This document shows positions 35,178-44,077 of a stretch of DNA of 51,500 nucleotides, in pieces; within the stretch, counting starts at the first letter, position 1, and each line of letters opens with the position of its first letter. Where the stretch lies: contig NAUB01000011.1 in assembly GCA_003676145.1 (NCBI GenBank), positions 1 through 51,500 of the forward strand, written 5' to 3'. The notes beneath the pieces are model-generated. The model worked only from the letters and a program-made list of their open reading frames with translations, was not told where the DNA came from and did not search any database. Source of the stretch: a gamma proteobacterium symbiont of Stewartia floridana (GTDB lineage: Bacteria; Pseudomonadota; Gammaproteobacteria; Chromatiales; Chromatiaceae). The translations under genes were made by a program, and so were the position numbers.

Positions 35178-36682
35178 GATTCTGCTCCTGCTACCGCTGC
35201 AGCCTCTTCAGCCTTTTTCCGCTTCTTCTCCTCCATCTCTTTTTTACGTTTGGCCATTGCTTCGCGTTTTGCCTGTTTGATTTTCTCCATGCGCTCATTT
35301 CTGGCTTCTGCGAGGCGTTTGGTCTCATTCTGTTTGTGTTGTGTGCGTTGCCTGGAAGCCAGTTCACCCTTGGCATAGTTGAAGTATTGAACCAAGGGGA
35401 TATGAGAGGGGCATACATAGGCACAGGAGCCACAGCCGATACAGTCGAGCAGACCCAGTTTGACTGAACTGTCGAGGCTGCCGGCCTTGATATGATTTGC
35501 CATGTCGAGCGGTACCAGTCCGCAGGGGCAGGCATTTACACAGCTTGCACAACGGATGCAGGGCATCTCAGTGGTGGCTCTATTTAGCTTACCGGAGAGT
35601 GCCAGCAAACCATTGCTGCCTTTCACAGCCGGAACCCGCAAGCTTGGCAGGGGTTGACCCATCATCGGGCCACCACTGATTAATCGCTCTGGTATCTCAG
35701 TGAAACCGCCGCAGTAATCGATTAGATTGTTGAGGGGGGTTCCAATCAGTACTTCAACATTCTTGGGATGTTGAATGGATTCGCCGGTGACGGTCATCAC
35801 CCTGGAGATAAGCGGTCGACCGAGTACGATGGCATCATATACGGCGCGAGCGGTGGCGACATTGTGCACCACCACACCAATATCTGCGGTAAGGCCGCGT
35901 GCTGGGGTCTCTTTACCGACCAGTGTCTGTACCAGGTGCTTTTCAGAACCCATCGGATAGCGGGTCGGTAAACCGACCACGGTGATCATTTCACTCTGCT
36001 CTGCTGCCTCTCTGATCGAAGCTTGTGCATCCGGTTTGTTGTTCTCGATGGCGAACAGGATCTGTTCCACACCCAATGCACGGGCCATCAGTTTTACACC
36101 TTCAACCACCTGCATTGCCTGTTCGCGCATCAGACGATCGTCACAGGTCAGATAGGGTTCACACTCGGCACCATTGATTACCAGAGTATGCAGTGAGTAT
36201 CTTTTACGTAGATTCAGTTTCACTGCGGATGGGAAGGTTGCACCACCCATACCGACAATCCCGGCACGGGCTACCCGGTCTGCAATCTCTTCCGGGGAAA
36301 ACTGGTCATAATCATCACAGGGCTCTAAGCTATCCAACCACTCATCCTCACCATCTGGCTTCAACGTGATGGTTCTGACTGACAGGCCTGATGGATGGTG
36401 TGCCGGATAACCACCAACACCCATGATGCGTCCGGAGGTTGGCGCATGTACCGGTGCTGAAATTGCCCCCTGATTACGTGCCAGCAGTTGCCCCTTTTTG
36501 ACTTCGTCGCCCCGTCTGACCAGGGATTCGGCCGGAGCACCGATATGTTGTTGCAGAGGAATATGCAGAAGCGGTGGCATGGGCAGTTTTTCAATTGCCT
36601 GTCCGGCACTTAACTGCTTACGATCGTCAGGGTGTACGCCGCCTCTGATTTTGAACAGTTTGAATAGTTTGCCAGTTGTCAT
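35174..36682 (-). CDS. rnfC: Rnf complex NADH/ferredoxin-linked subunit C
   Basis: 502 residues. N-terminal GGVHPDDRK, flavin/NADH-binding-like region GIVGMGGATFPSAVKLNLR (about 145-165), and two 4Fe-4S motifs CIRCASCVNACPCGLVP (about 375-391) and CIGCGSCAYVCPSHIPL (about 414-430). The C-terminal 60 residues are a charged Lys/Glu/Arg helix ending in an Ala-rich tail, a common RnfC extension, here short. RnfC is the soluble NADH-side entry subunit. Confidence 0.96.
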   Translation of the reverse strand: MTTGKLFKLFKIRGGVHPDDRKQLSAGQAIEKLPMPPLLHIPLQQHIGAPAESLVRRGDEVKKGQLLARNQGAISAPVHAPTSGRIMGVGGYPAHHPSGLSVRTITLKPDGEDEWLDSLEPCDDYDQFSPEEIADRVARAGIVGMGGATFPSAVKLNLRKRYSLHTLVINGAECEPYLTCDDRLMREQAMQVVEGVKLMARALGVEQILFAIENNKPDAQASIREAAEQSEMITVVGLPTRYPMGSEKHLVQTLVGKETPARGLTADIGVVVHNVATARAVYDAIVLGRPLISRVMTVTGESIQHPKNVEVLIGTPLNNLIDYCGGFTEIPERLISGGPMMGQPLPSLRVPAVKGSNGLLALSGKLNRATTEMPCIRCASCVNACPCGLVPLDMANHIKAGSLDSSVKLGLLDCIGCGSCAYVCPSHIPLVQYFNYAKGELASRQRTQHKQNETKRLAEARNERMEKIKQAKREAMAKRKKEMEEKKRKKAEEAAAVAGAES

Positions 36683-36684
36683 GA

Positions 36685-37218
36685 CTAGGCCACCTTAGCC
36701 GGTTCTGGCCAATACCATGTCTGCAGGGTTTTGCTGATCGGACGCATCTCTATGCATTCAGTGGGGCAGACGTCATAACACTTCTCACAACCAGTACAAG
36801 CATCGGCAAATACCGCATGGATCTGTTTGGGGCCACCTAAAATTGCATCGGTAGGGCATCTCTTAAAGCACTTTGTACATCCGACACACAAATTCTCATG
36901 CACGAATGCAACCATCGGTGCTTTCTCTTCCACTGATGAGAGATCGATACTGACGCCCATCTTTTCCGCCAATGACTCCGCCAGTGCTTTGCCTCCAGGA
37001 GGACACATGGTTACCGGTGCCTCCCCATTGGCCACAGCTTCAGCGGCTGGGCTGCAACCCGGGTAGCCACACTGCCCACATTGGGAACCAGGTAGTAGAC
37101 TCTCAATCTCCTCCTGCAACGGATTGCCTTCAACAGCCAGATATTTAGCAGCGACCCCTAACATGGCACCCATGCTGATACCCAGTGCTGTCAATACGAG
37201 GATTGCAGAAACCATCAT
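36685..37218 (-). CDS. rnfB: Rnf complex iron-sulfur subunit B
   Basis: 177 residues. N-terminal hydrophobic anchor (5-25), a four-Cys cluster motif in CGQCGYPGC with the fourth Cys in TMCPPGG, then two 4Fe-4S motifs CVGCTKCFKRCP (about 111-122) and CTGCEKCYDVCP (about 141-152). RnfB is the subunit thought to meet ferredoxin, the electron donor route to nitrogenase. The ATG is at 37218. Confidence 0.96.
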   Translation of the reverse strand: MMVSAILVLTALGISMGAMLGVAAKYLAVEGNPLQEEIESLLPGSQCGQCGYPGCSPAAEAVANGEAPVTMCPPGGKALAESLAEKMGVSIDLSSVEEKAPMVAFVHENLCVGCTKCFKRCPTDAILGGPKQIHAVFADACTGCEKCYDVCPTECIEMRPISKTLQTWYWPEPAKVA

Positions 37219-37232
37219 TGCATCTCCAACTG

Positions 37233-37307
37233 TCAGTACAGATCTTTGTAAATCACACAGCGTGATTTGATTCTGAAAAGATCTGCTTCCATCGGTTTTC
37301 CAAACAT
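37233..37307 (-). CDS. Candidate 24-residue ORF between rnfA and rnfB
   Basis: ATG at 37307 with GGAGAG five bases upstream, reading MFGKPMEADLFRIKSRCVIYK and stopping 14 bp before rnfB. It fills an otherwise unusual 130-bp gap in a tightly packed operon. It could be a real small protein or a leader that couples translation into rnfB. Too short to judge from sequence alone. Confidence 0.35.
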   Translation of the reverse strand: MFGKPMEADLFRIKSRCVIYKDLY

Positions 37308-37348
37308 TGAACTCTCCATTTAACGGGTCTCTCTACAGATCCATTGAG

Positions 37349-37927
37349 TTACTGGCTCGTCAATCCGGCGAAGCCCATAAAAGCCAGTGACATCAAACCG
37401 GCAACCACATAAGCAATCGGGGTGCCGCTAAAGGCCTGAGGCACATTGGCCAATGCCAGCCGTTCACGTAATCCGGCGAACATGACAAGTACCAGTGTGA
37501 ATCCCAGTGCGGAACCAAAACCATACAGAAGGCTGGCGAGAAAGCTGTTCTCCTGTTGCACATTGAGAAGTGCGACACCGAGTACGGCACAGTTGGTGGT
37601 GATCAGTGGTAGAAAAATACCAAGCACCTGATAGAGAGCAGGAGAGGTTTTACGCACCACCATCTCAGTGAATTGCACAACGACTGCAATGACCAGGATG
37701 AAGGTCAGGATTCTCAAAAAGCCCAGGTCCAACGGCTGTAACACATAGAATTCCAGCAGCCAACCTGCAAATGCGGCCAGTGTCAGGACAAAAGTCGTGG
37801 CCAAACCCATTCCCAGCGCTGAGTCAAGTTTGTTGGAAACCCCCATCAAGGGGCACAAACCAAGGAACTTGACTAAAACGACATTATTGACCAGTGCGGT
37901 CGAAAGAATGATCAGAATATATTCCAT
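37349..37927 (-). CDS. rnfA: Rnf complex membrane subunit A
   Basis: 192 residues from the ATG at 37927 ([21 protein letters not shown]), matching the usual RnfA N-terminus; the frame runs on upstream to 37957. Six transmembrane helices; conserved [29 protein letters not shown] and [20 protein letters not shown], with the paired Cys that hold the membrane iron-sulfur centre with RnfE. First gene of the rnf operon, divergent from nifL. Confidence 0.96.
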   Translation of the reverse strand: MEYILIILSTALVNNVVLVKFLGLCPLMGVSNKLDSALGMGLATTFVLTLAAFAGWLLEFYVLQPLDLGFLRILTFILVIAVVVQFTEMVVRKTSPALYQVLGIFLPLITTNCAVLGVALLNVQQENSFLASLLYGFGSALGFTLVLVMFAGLRERLALANVPQAFSGTPIAYVVAGLMSLAFMGFAGLTSQ

Positions 37928-37961
37928 AGATAGCCATCGATTCAGAGTAATGGCCATTACC

Positions 37962-37978
37962 CAACAAAAAATATGCCA
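37962..37978 (-). promoter_or_regulatory. Weak sigma-54-like promoter for rnfA
   Basis: TTGGCAT at the -24 position fits well, but the -12 dinucleotide is GT instead of GC (GG-N10-GT). Transcription would start about 25 nt before the rnfA ATG. The twin NifA sites at 38111 and 38144 are about 140-170 bp away and could serve both directions. Uncertain. Confidence 0.3.
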
Positions 37979-38110
37979 ATCGCCATGAACAGGGTAATCA
38001 GCGGCAACAACTCATGCTCACTAATTCTCCCAGGGTGCGGAACTAAAGGCCTGGATCGAATAAGCCCTAATTTAGTGCGGGAATGCACCGCTTCCGGGCA
38101 TAGGATGGTT

Positions 38111-38126
38111 TGTAGTCTTCGCTACA
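38111..38126. promoter_or_regulatory. NifA upstream activator site 1 of nifL
   Basis: TGTAGTCTTCGCTACA fits TGT-N10-ACA exactly. It is 33 bp (about three helical turns) from the second site at 38144. Confidence 0.75.
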
Positions 38127-38143
38127 GATTCCCCTGATCCATT

Positions 38144-38159
38144 TGTAGAGTACGTTACA
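38144..38159. promoter_or_regulatory. NifA upstream activator site 2 of nifL
   Basis: TGTAGAGTACGTTACA fits TGT-N10-ACA exactly. It lies 57 bp upstream of the -24 GG of the nifL promoter. Confidence 0.75.
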
Positions 38160-38199
38160 AACAGGACATTTTGCACTATCAAGCACCAATCAGGAGCGA

Positions 38200-38215
38200 T
38201 GGTACGGGAATTGCA
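38200..38215 (+). promoter_or_regulatory. Sigma-54 promoter of nifLA
   Basis: TGGTACGGGAATTGCA: GG-N10-GC spacing is exact and TTGCA is perfect at -12. Expected start near 38227, giving a leader of about 40 nt to the nifL ATG. With the NifA sites this implies positive autoregulation of nifA. Confidence 0.85.
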
Positions 38216-38265
38216 AAAGCCTTGTCATGTTTAGTGTTTCACAGTGGAATTAGGTACAGCTAGCT

Positions 38266-39903
38266 ATGATCCAGCGAAAAATAGAATCAACGATCAGCGA
38301 TAACCTAGTTGACAGGATCAATGATTTTCTTGCCTCACCTCCGGAGGGTACCCCAACCGAAGTTCTGGAGGCATTCAGCAGTTTGGACAGTAATCAGTTT
38401 TTACCACCCAAGCTTTTCTATGAGCTGGTTGAGCAAGCACCTATTGCGATCTCTATTACCGATCCAACAGCCCGAATTCTCTATGTGAACTGCGCATTTG
38501 AGACGTTGACCGGTTATGCAAGAGAAGAGATTATCGGAAAAAACGAATCGGTACTCTCCAGTAAATCGACACCTGAATCGGTCTATCATGGACTTTGGGA
38601 GACGATTCAGGGAAATAAAGTGTGGCAGGGCACATTGGTCAACCATCGAAAGTCCCAAGAGGAGTACCTTGCGGAACTGACCATCTCTCCAGTCAACAAC
38701 AACAAGGGGCAAACGGCCTATTTTCTTGGGATGCATCGGGACATTACTGAGATGCATCAGTTGGAACAACGCCTGAAATTTCAAAAAAACCTGACAGAAG
38801 CGGCGCTTAACGCGGCACCAATGGTGGTGGCGGTTGTTGCAGCGGATCGCAAGGTTTTACTGGACAACCATGCCTATAAAGCCTTGATAGGCGACTTTAG
38901 GGGTGTGGAGCCGGCCTCTCTGTTTCTAGAGGCGCTGGAGCAGCAGGTCGGAATTGATCTGAGTGCGGTATGTCAGGTTGGTAACGGTTTTACCAATGTT
39001 GAGATCAGATTGGACCCCCCTGGTGGTTCAACACCAAGATGGTTTACCTGTTCAGGCGTCAATGTTCCGGAACTTGATGAAGCGGCTCAGAACTATTTTA
39101 AACAGTCTGAATCAACCAGATGCTGCCTGTTATTAATCGCCAACGAGGTCACCGGAAGCCGTAAGCGTATCCAGGAAGCACGTCTCAATATGATTCGCGC
39201 CAACATGGCGGAACAACAGATGGTACAGACCATGCGTGAGGCGATATCCGGGGCTATCTTCAAAATACAGGCACCATTGAATGTCATCAAAGCCGCGTTG
39301 TCGATGCCGGCAGCGGGTCAAGAGAATATGGGTATGAGGGTTGTTCTGCAACAAGCCCTTAAAAGTGGTGATGAGGCAATGGAGAGCCTGCACGAAGCAC
39401 TACCGAGTCCGGTTGTTGAGCAGACCTCGCTGGTCAATATCAATGAACTGCTGCATGAAGTGGTAAAACTTTCCACAGAAAGCCTGCTTTCCGCTGGTAT
39501 CGTTGTCGACTGGCGTCCGGCACCGGTTCTGGCAGAAGTGAATGGTCGTATCAACGCACTGCGCGGATTGTTCAAATACCTGATAGACAATGCCATACAG
39601 TCCTTGATTGAAGCCAATCAGGACTATCGCGAAATTCGTATCCAGACCAGGCAGGATAATCAGGATTTATTGATTGAGGTGATGGATAACGGGGTAGGTA
39701 TTCCAAAAACCCACAGATTAAAAGTTTTCGAACCTTTTTACTGTGGCTGGGAACAAGCAAAGGAGCATGCAGGTATGGGATTGACCATGGCTCAGGAGGT
39801 CGTCATAGGACACGGTGGTAATGTGGAAATAGATGCAAATTTTTATGGTGGCTGTCGAGTCTTTGTCAGGTTACCTCTAAATGGCATGGAGGAGACGCTT
39901 TAA
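38266..39903 (+). CDS. nifL: NifL, redox- and nitrogen-sensing anti-activator of NifA
   Basis: 545 residues. PAS domain 1 at about 45-155 (ELVEQAPIAISITDPTARILYVNCAFETLTGY, FAD-type in Azotobacter NifL), a second PAS-like region (about 175-290), a helical linker, and a C-terminal GHKL ATPase domain with the N box YLIDNAIQSLIEANQD (about 430) and G boxes DNGVGIP and GMGLTMAQEV. The H-box region reads APLNVIKAAL with no obvious phosphorylatable His, so it acts by binding ADP and NifA rather than by phosphotransfer, as known for NifL. The stop overlaps the nifA start by one base, which keeps the two proteins in balance. Confidence 0.92.
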   Translation: MIQRKIESTISDNLVDRINDFLASPPEGTPTEVLEAFSSLDSNQFLPPKLFYELVEQAPIAISITDPTARILYVNCAFETLTGYAREEIIGKNESVLSSKSTPESVYHGLWETIQGNKVWQGTLVNHRKSQEEYLAELTISPVNNNKGQTAYFLGMHRDITEMHQLEQRLKFQKNLTEAALNAAPMVVAVVAADRKVLLDNHAYKALIGDFRGVEPASLFLEALEQQVGIDLSAVCQVGNGFTNVEIRLDPPGGSTPRWFTCSGVNVPELDEAAQNYFKQSESTRCCLLLIANEVTGSRKRIQEARLNMIRANMAEQQMVQTMREAISGAIFKIQAPLNVIKAALSMPAAGQENMGMRVVLQQALKSGDEAMESLHEALPSPVVEQTSLVNINELLHEVVKLSTESLLSAGIVVDWRPAPVLAEVNGRINALRGLFKYLIDNAIQSLIEANQDYREIRIQTRQDNQDLLIEVMDNGVGIPKTHRLKVFEPFYCGWEQAKEHAGMGLTMAQEVVIGHGGNVEIDANFYGGCRVFVRLPLNGMEETL

Positions 39904-41468
39904 TGAGTTCGACTGATATCAACATGGGCAATATGGATGCGGAACACAATACCATTGTCCTGGAGTCGGAGCTGGAGAGCCTCTACCAAGTCAGTCAGGT
40001 TTTAAGCCGTTCTCTCGATTTCAGGGAGACACTGACGGAAGTGCTTAGTCGACTGAGTGATACCGCGAAACTCCGTTATGGCATGATCTGTCTGCAGGAT
40101 GATAGCAGTGGTGAGTTACTGGTGACCGCACTACACGAGAATCCTGCACCCTTCAACACAGTACGGTATAAGCCGGGAGAAGGTGTGGTCGGGGCGATCA
40201 TGTCGAGCGGTAAACCCCTTGTTGTCAGACGTATCTCCGATGAAGACCGTTTTCTGGACAGACTTGGTGTTTATGACCCGGAGCTGCCATTTGTTGGTGT
40301 TCCTATTCTGATTGGAGATGAGACCGCCGGTGTGCTGGCGGCCCAGCCATTGGGCAGTATCAGCTTACTGAAATTGCATGAACGTTTCCTGCAAATGGTT
40401 GGCAATCTGATCGGTCAGAGTGTGCGCCTGGCAAAGAAGGTGGAAGATGAGCAGCTGGCGCTGAAAGATGAGCGGGATTCACTTCGGCGCAAGGTGCGTG
40501 GAGAGCATGGCTTCTCCAACCTGGTTGGACATACCCCCAGCATGCGCATGATCTTTGAACAGGTACGTCAGGTGGCCAAATGGAACACTACGGTTCTGGT
40601 TCGAGGCGAATCTGGAACCGGTAAGGAACTGGTGGCTAATGCAATTCACTACAACTCACCGAGAAGCAATGGCCCATTCATTAAGCTGAATTGTGCCGCA
40701 CTGCCGGATACCCTGTTGGAGACAGAACTCTTTGGCCATGAAAAAGGCGCCTTCACCGGTGCTGTCAATCAGCGAAAAGGGCGGTTTGAGCAGGCCCATG
40801 GCGGTACCATCTTTCTTGATGAAATCGGTGAAATCACTCCTACCTTCCAGGCCAAGTTACTGCGAGTGCTGCAAGAGGGAGAGTTTGAACGGGTAGGTGG
40901 TGTCAAGACCCAGGTGGTGGATGTCCGTGTCGTGGCGGCCACCAATAAAGATCTTGAATCCGAAGTGCAAGAGGGCAATTTTAGAGAGGATCTCTACTAT
41001 CGTCTCAATGTGATGCCGATTCAGATGCCACCTTTGCGGGAACGCAAAGAGGATATCAACGATTTGTCTCGATTTCTGGTGTCAAAAATCGCCAAAAGCC
41101 AGGGGCGCGAACTATCCATTGATGATGGTGCCGTCAGGCTTTTGATGCATCATGATTGGCCGGGTAATGTGCGTGAACTGGAGAATTGTCTGGAGCGTGC
41201 TGCGGTGATGAGCGGTGAAGGGGCAATTGATGAAAACGCGATTAACCTGAGTGGACTGAAACCAATGCTTGACCAGAGCTACTCCCAGGTAACCACCAAC
41301 AGTAAAGTTGATTTTGATGATCCGGATCTGGATGAACGTGAACGGGTGATCGCTGCCCTGGAACAAGCCGGTTGGGTGCAGGCCAAAGCCGCAAGGTTAC
41401 TGGGAATGACGCCAAGACAGATCGGATACCGGATTCAGACTTTGAATATTAAAGTTCGGCAGATGTAG
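39903..41468 (+). CDS. nifA: NifA, sigma-54-dependent activator of nif genes
   Basis: 521 residues. GAF domain (about 35-180), then the AAA+ domain with Walker A GESGTGKE (235-242), the sigma-54 contact loop GAFTGA (282-287), Walker B GGTIFLDEIGE, and a C-terminal Fis-type helix-turn-helix (ERVIAALEQAGWVQAKAARLLGMTPRQIGYRI). The cysteine-containing linker of oxygen-sensitive NifA is missing, which matches control by NifL. Its own promoter and that of nifB carry NifA sites. Confidence 0.96.
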   Translation: MSSTDINMGNMDAEHNTIVLESELESLYQVSQVLSRSLDFRETLTEVLSRLSDTAKLRYGMICLQDDSSGELLVTALHENPAPFNTVRYKPGEGVVGAIMSSGKPLVVRRISDEDRFLDRLGVYDPELPFVGVPILIGDETAGVLAAQPLGSISLLKLHERFLQMVGNLIGQSVRLAKKVEDEQLALKDERDSLRRKVRGEHGFSNLVGHTPSMRMIFEQVRQVAKWNTTVLVRGESGTGKELVANAIHYNSPRSNGPFIKLNCAALPDTLLETELFGHEKGAFTGAVNQRKGRFEQAHGGTIFLDEIGEITPTFQAKLLRVLQEGEFERVGGVKTQVVDVRVVAATNKDLESEVQEGNFREDLYYRLNVMPIQMPPLRERKEDINDLSRFLVSKIAKSQGRELSIDDGAVRLLMHHDWPGNVRELENCLERAAVMSGEGAIDENAINLSGLKPMLDQSYSQVTTNSKVDFDDPDLDERERVIAALEQAGWVQAKAARLLGMTPRQIGYRIQTLNIKVRQM

Positions 41469-41476
41469 TGGGTCTC

Positions 41477-41492
41477 TGTCGGTTGTCATACA
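41477..41492. promoter_or_regulatory. NifA upstream activator site 1 of nifB
   Basis: TGTCGGTTGTCATACA fits TGT-N10-ACA exactly, nine bases after the nifA stop codon and about 104 bp before the -24 element. Confidence 0.75.
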
Positions 41493-41509
41493 GAGACTGT
41501 AGTCAGCTC

Positions 41510-41525
41510 TGTATACAATCTGACA
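41510..41525. promoter_or_regulatory. NifA upstream activator site 2 of nifB
   Basis: TGTATACAATCTGACA fits TGT-N10-ACA exactly and is 33 bp from site 1, the same spacing as at nifL. An AT-rich stretch at 41540-41560 lies between it and the promoter and could bind IHF. Confidence 0.75.
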
Positions 41526-41585
41526 GATCCTCTGCCTTTCTAATAAATATTTATTAAATACAAAAGGTTATGAGTGGTTAAAAAC

Positions 41586-41603
41586 TAGGCACGCAGATTG
41601 CAT
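41586..41603 (+). promoter_or_regulatory. Sigma-54 promoter of the nifB operon
   Basis: TAGGCACGCAGATTGCAT: GGCAC at -24 and TTGCA at -12 with exact GG-N10-GC spacing; only the first base of TGGCAC differs. Start expected near 41614. Confidence 0.9.
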
Positions 41604-41658
41604 TATCACTTTCAAGCGTAATAACAACCTCATTGTGTCGCTATTTGGAGGCCGGGTG

Positions 41659-43167
41659 ATGGAATTGAAAGTGATAGGTCAATCAGAAGATAACACAGCT
41701 GAAAGTGGATGCAGTGCATCCGGATGTGGTGGTAGCAGCGATCAGTTATCCCATCTACCGGATCATATTCGGGACAAGGTGCATAATCATCCCTGTTATT
41801 CCGAAGAAGCACACCACCATTTTGCCCGAATGCATGTGGCTGTCGCACCGGCCTGCAATATCCAATGTCACTACTGCAATCGTAAATACGATTGTGCAAA
41901 TGAATCACGACCCGGTGTGGTCTCTGAACTGTTGACACCAGATCAGGCGGTTAAAAAGGTCATGGCGGTAGCCGCCAATATCCCACAGATGACCGTCTTG
42001 GGTATCGCCGGGCCTGGCGATCCTTTGGCCAACCCGGAGCGGACTTTCGAGACCTTTCGTCAACTGACGGAAAAGGCACCGGATATCAAACTCTGTGTCT
42101 CTACCAACGGGTTGTCACTGCCGGATCAGGTGGAAGAACTGTGCAAGCACAACATCGATCATGTAACCATCACCATCAACTGTGTCGACCCGGATGTCGG
42201 AGCAAAAATCTACCCCTGGATCTTCTGGAACAATCGTCGCATCAAAGGACGTAAGGGCGCGCAAATACTCATCGAGCAACAGCAGAAAGGGCTGAAGATG
42301 CTGACCGACAGGGGCATTCTGGTGAAGGTCAATTCAGTCATGATACCCGGTGTAAACGATCAACATCTGGAAGAGGTGAGCAAGGTCGTAAAGGAAAAAG
42401 GGGCGTTCTTACACAACGTGATGCCACTGATTGCTGAAGCGGAACATGGCACTTTTTATGGCGTGATGGGGCAGCGTGGACCCACCCATGATGAGTTGCA
42501 GACCCTGCAGGATAAATGTGCCGGTGACATGAATATGATGCGCCACTGCCGACAGTGTCGTGCGGATGCTGTAGGCATGCTTGGTGAGGACAGGGGTGAC
42601 GAGTTCACCATGGATAAAGTGGAAGTGATGGACGTTGATTATGAGCAGGCAATGATAAAGCGTGCTGATTATCAGGCAGAAATCGAAGCCAAGCGGGAAG
42701 CGCAAAAGAAAAGCGCAAATGAAACATTTATTCCACTGACGGCCTTGACCACGAAGAAAAAGGAGACACGCCCGGTATTGATGGCCGTTGCCACCAGTGG
42801 TGGTGGAGTAATCAATCAGCATTTCGGTCATGCAAAAGAGTTTCTGATCTATGAGGCCTCAATGACTGATGTTCGTTTTATAGGTCATCGCAAAGTCGAT
42901 CTCTACTGCTCAGGTGGTGATACCTGTGGTGATGCGGAGACAACACTGCAAAAGACAATACGCCTGCTTGAAGGATGTGAAGCTGTCCTTTGCTCAAAGA
43001 TTGGCTATGAGCCCTGGGAGGTGCTGGAAGAGTCCGGTATTCAACCAAATGGCGAGCATGCCATGGAACCGATTGAAGAGGCGGTGGCCAAGGTCTATGC
43101 GGAAATGGCAGAGAGTGGCCAACTTGAGCAACAGAGACAGGCAGATCAACTGCAGGCTGGAGCCTGA
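41659..43167 (+). CDS. nifB: NifB, radical SAM FeMo-cofactor precursor synthase
   Basis: 502 residues from the ATG at 41659, chosen over the GTG at 41635 because GGAGG sits seven bases before it. Radical SAM cluster motif CNIQCHYC (Cys 66, 70, 73). Conserved NifB blocks: VLGIAGPGDPLANP, VSTNGLSLPDQV, TITINCVDPDVG, MRHCRQCRADAVG. A C-terminal NifX/NafY-like domain (about 365-475, AVATSGGGVINQHFGHAKEFLIY) binds the NifB-co product. NifB makes NifB-co, the 8Fe-9S-C core of nitrogenase cofactors. First gene of an eight-gene nif operon. Confidence 0.97.
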   Translation: MELKVIGQSEDNTAESGCSASGCGGSSDQLSHLPDHIRDKVHNHPCYSEEAHHHFARMHVAVAPACNIQCHYCNRKYDCANESRPGVVSELLTPDQAVKKVMAVAANIPQMTVLGIAGPGDPLANPERTFETFRQLTEKAPDIKLCVSTNGLSLPDQVEELCKHNIDHVTITINCVDPDVGAKIYPWIFWNNRRIKGRKGAQILIEQQQKGLKMLTDRGILVKVNSVMIPGVNDQHLEEVSKVVKEKGAFLHNVMPLIAEAEHGTFYGVMGQRGPTHDELQTLQDKCAGDMNMMRHCRQCRADAVGMLGEDRGDEFTMDKVEVMDVDYEQAMIKRADYQAEIEAKREAQKKSANETFIPLTALTTKKKETRPVLMAVATSGGGVINQHFGHAKEFLIYEASMTDVRFIGHRKVDLYCSGGDTCGDAETTLQKTIRLLEGCEAVLCSKIGYEPWEVLEESGIQPNGEHAMEPIEEAVAKVYAEMAESGQLEQQRQADQLQAGA

Positions 43168-43177
43168 GGAGTAGAGC

Positions 43178-43456
43178 ATGGCTTATGAAATTATAGAGAG
43201 TTGCGTCAACTGCTGGGCCTGTGAGCCACTTTGTCCAAGCGACGCGATATTTGAAGCGAGACCGCATTTCAAAATAGATGCTAAGAAGTGCACAGAGTGC
43301 GAAGGGGATCACGTTGACCCGCAATGTGTCAGCATCTGTCCTATCGAAGGTGCGATTCTTAATCCTTTCTCCGAGCCTGCCAATCCTCCAGGTTCATTGA
43401 CCGGTATACCGCCGGAACGGATGGAAGAAGTCATGGCTGAGATTCAATCACGCTAG
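43178..43456 (+). CDS. fdxN: Nif-associated 2[4Fe-4S] ferredoxin
   Basis: 92 residues. Motif 1 CVNCWACEPLCP (about 8-19); motif 2 CTECEGDHVDPQCVSICP (about 38-55) has the enlarged spacing between second and third Cys typical of nif-linked FdxN/VnfF-type ferredoxins downstream of nifB. It probably donates electrons for NifB or nitrogenase. The start has GAGGAG upstream and lies 10 bp after nifB. Confidence 0.92.
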   Translation: MAYEIIESCVNCWACEPLCPSDAIFEARPHFKIDAKKCTECEGDHVDPQCVSICPIEGAILNPFSEPANPPGSLTGIPPERMEEVMAEIQSR

Positions 43457-43467
43457 GAGATCATCCC

Positions 43468-43668
43468 ATGTTCGATCAAAAAACAGCTCTGCAACCTGTT
43501 CATCAGGATAGGGATAAGCCCAGCCGTTACTGGATGAGATTTGTGCGTAACCATTTTGTCAGGCCGGCAGACTCACTGCCACCAAGAGGCATGGCATTAC
43601 CGGAACGTCTGTGGCAACGGCAATCTGCTTTGATTACGAGTATGCAGGAGTCAAATAGAGATGACTGA
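43468..43668 (+). CDS. Small nif-operon protein, 66 residues
   Basis: Not recognised. Basic, with YWMRFVRNHFVRPADSLPPRGMALPERLWQRQ; no cysteines. TAGGAG lies well before the ATG, and the stop overlaps the nifO-like start by eight bases, so it is translated as part of the nifB operon. Position between fdxN and nifO-like suggests a minor nitrogen-fixation role; no function can be assigned. Confidence 0.75.
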   Translation: MFDQKTALQPVHQDRDKPSRYWMRFVRNHFVRPADSLPPRGMALPERLWQRQSALITSMQESNRDD

Positions 43669-44077
43669 ACTGGTTTTTTATGAAAAACCAGGTTGCATCG
43701 GCAACAAACAGCAAAAAGCGATACTGCGCAAGCTGGGTATCAGTTTGGAAGTGCGTGACATACTCAGTGAGACCTGGACATCGGAAAGCTTACGCTCTTT
43801 TTTTGGTGATAAAGCCATCTCCGCTTGGTTCAATGAGAGTGCGCCTCGAGTAAAAAGTGGTGAGATCGATATCGATCATTTGAACGAGGCTGAGGCACTG
43901 CGTTTAATGGTAGAACAGCCGATCCTGATCAAACGGCCACTTATGATCTATCAATCCCTGAAACAATCCGGTTTCACAGTCGGGCCGGTACTTGACTATC
44001 TTGGTGTATACCTGAATGAGAGTCAAAAGGTTGAAAGTTGCCCGATGCAGGATGAGCCGTGTGAGACGGTACCGTGA
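43661..44077 (+). CDS. nifO: NifO-like nitrogenase-associated protein (ArsC fold)
   Basis: 138 residues. ArsC/Spx thioredoxin-like fold: FYEKPGCIGNKQQKAILRKLGI at the N-terminus with one Cys, then SLRSFFGDKAISAWFNESAP and QPILIKRPLMIY. NifO of Azotobacter belongs to this family and is linked to molybdenum use in nitrogenase. A Cys pair near the C-terminus (SCPMQDEPCE) is an extra feature. The next gene starts inside its last codons (four bases). Confidence 0.82.
   Translation: MTELVFYEKPGCIGNKQQKAILRKLGISLEVRDILSETWTSESLRSFFGDKAISAWFNESAPRVKSGEIDIDHLNEAEALRLMVEQPILIKRPLMIYQSLKQSGFTVGPVLDYLGVYLNESQKVESCPMQDEPCETVP

Noticed and set aside
38170-38187. Minus-strand sigma-54-like sequence (TTGGTGC...TGCAA) for rnfA
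   Set aside because: GG to GC spacing is 11 rather than 10, and it overlaps the region used by the nifL control sites.
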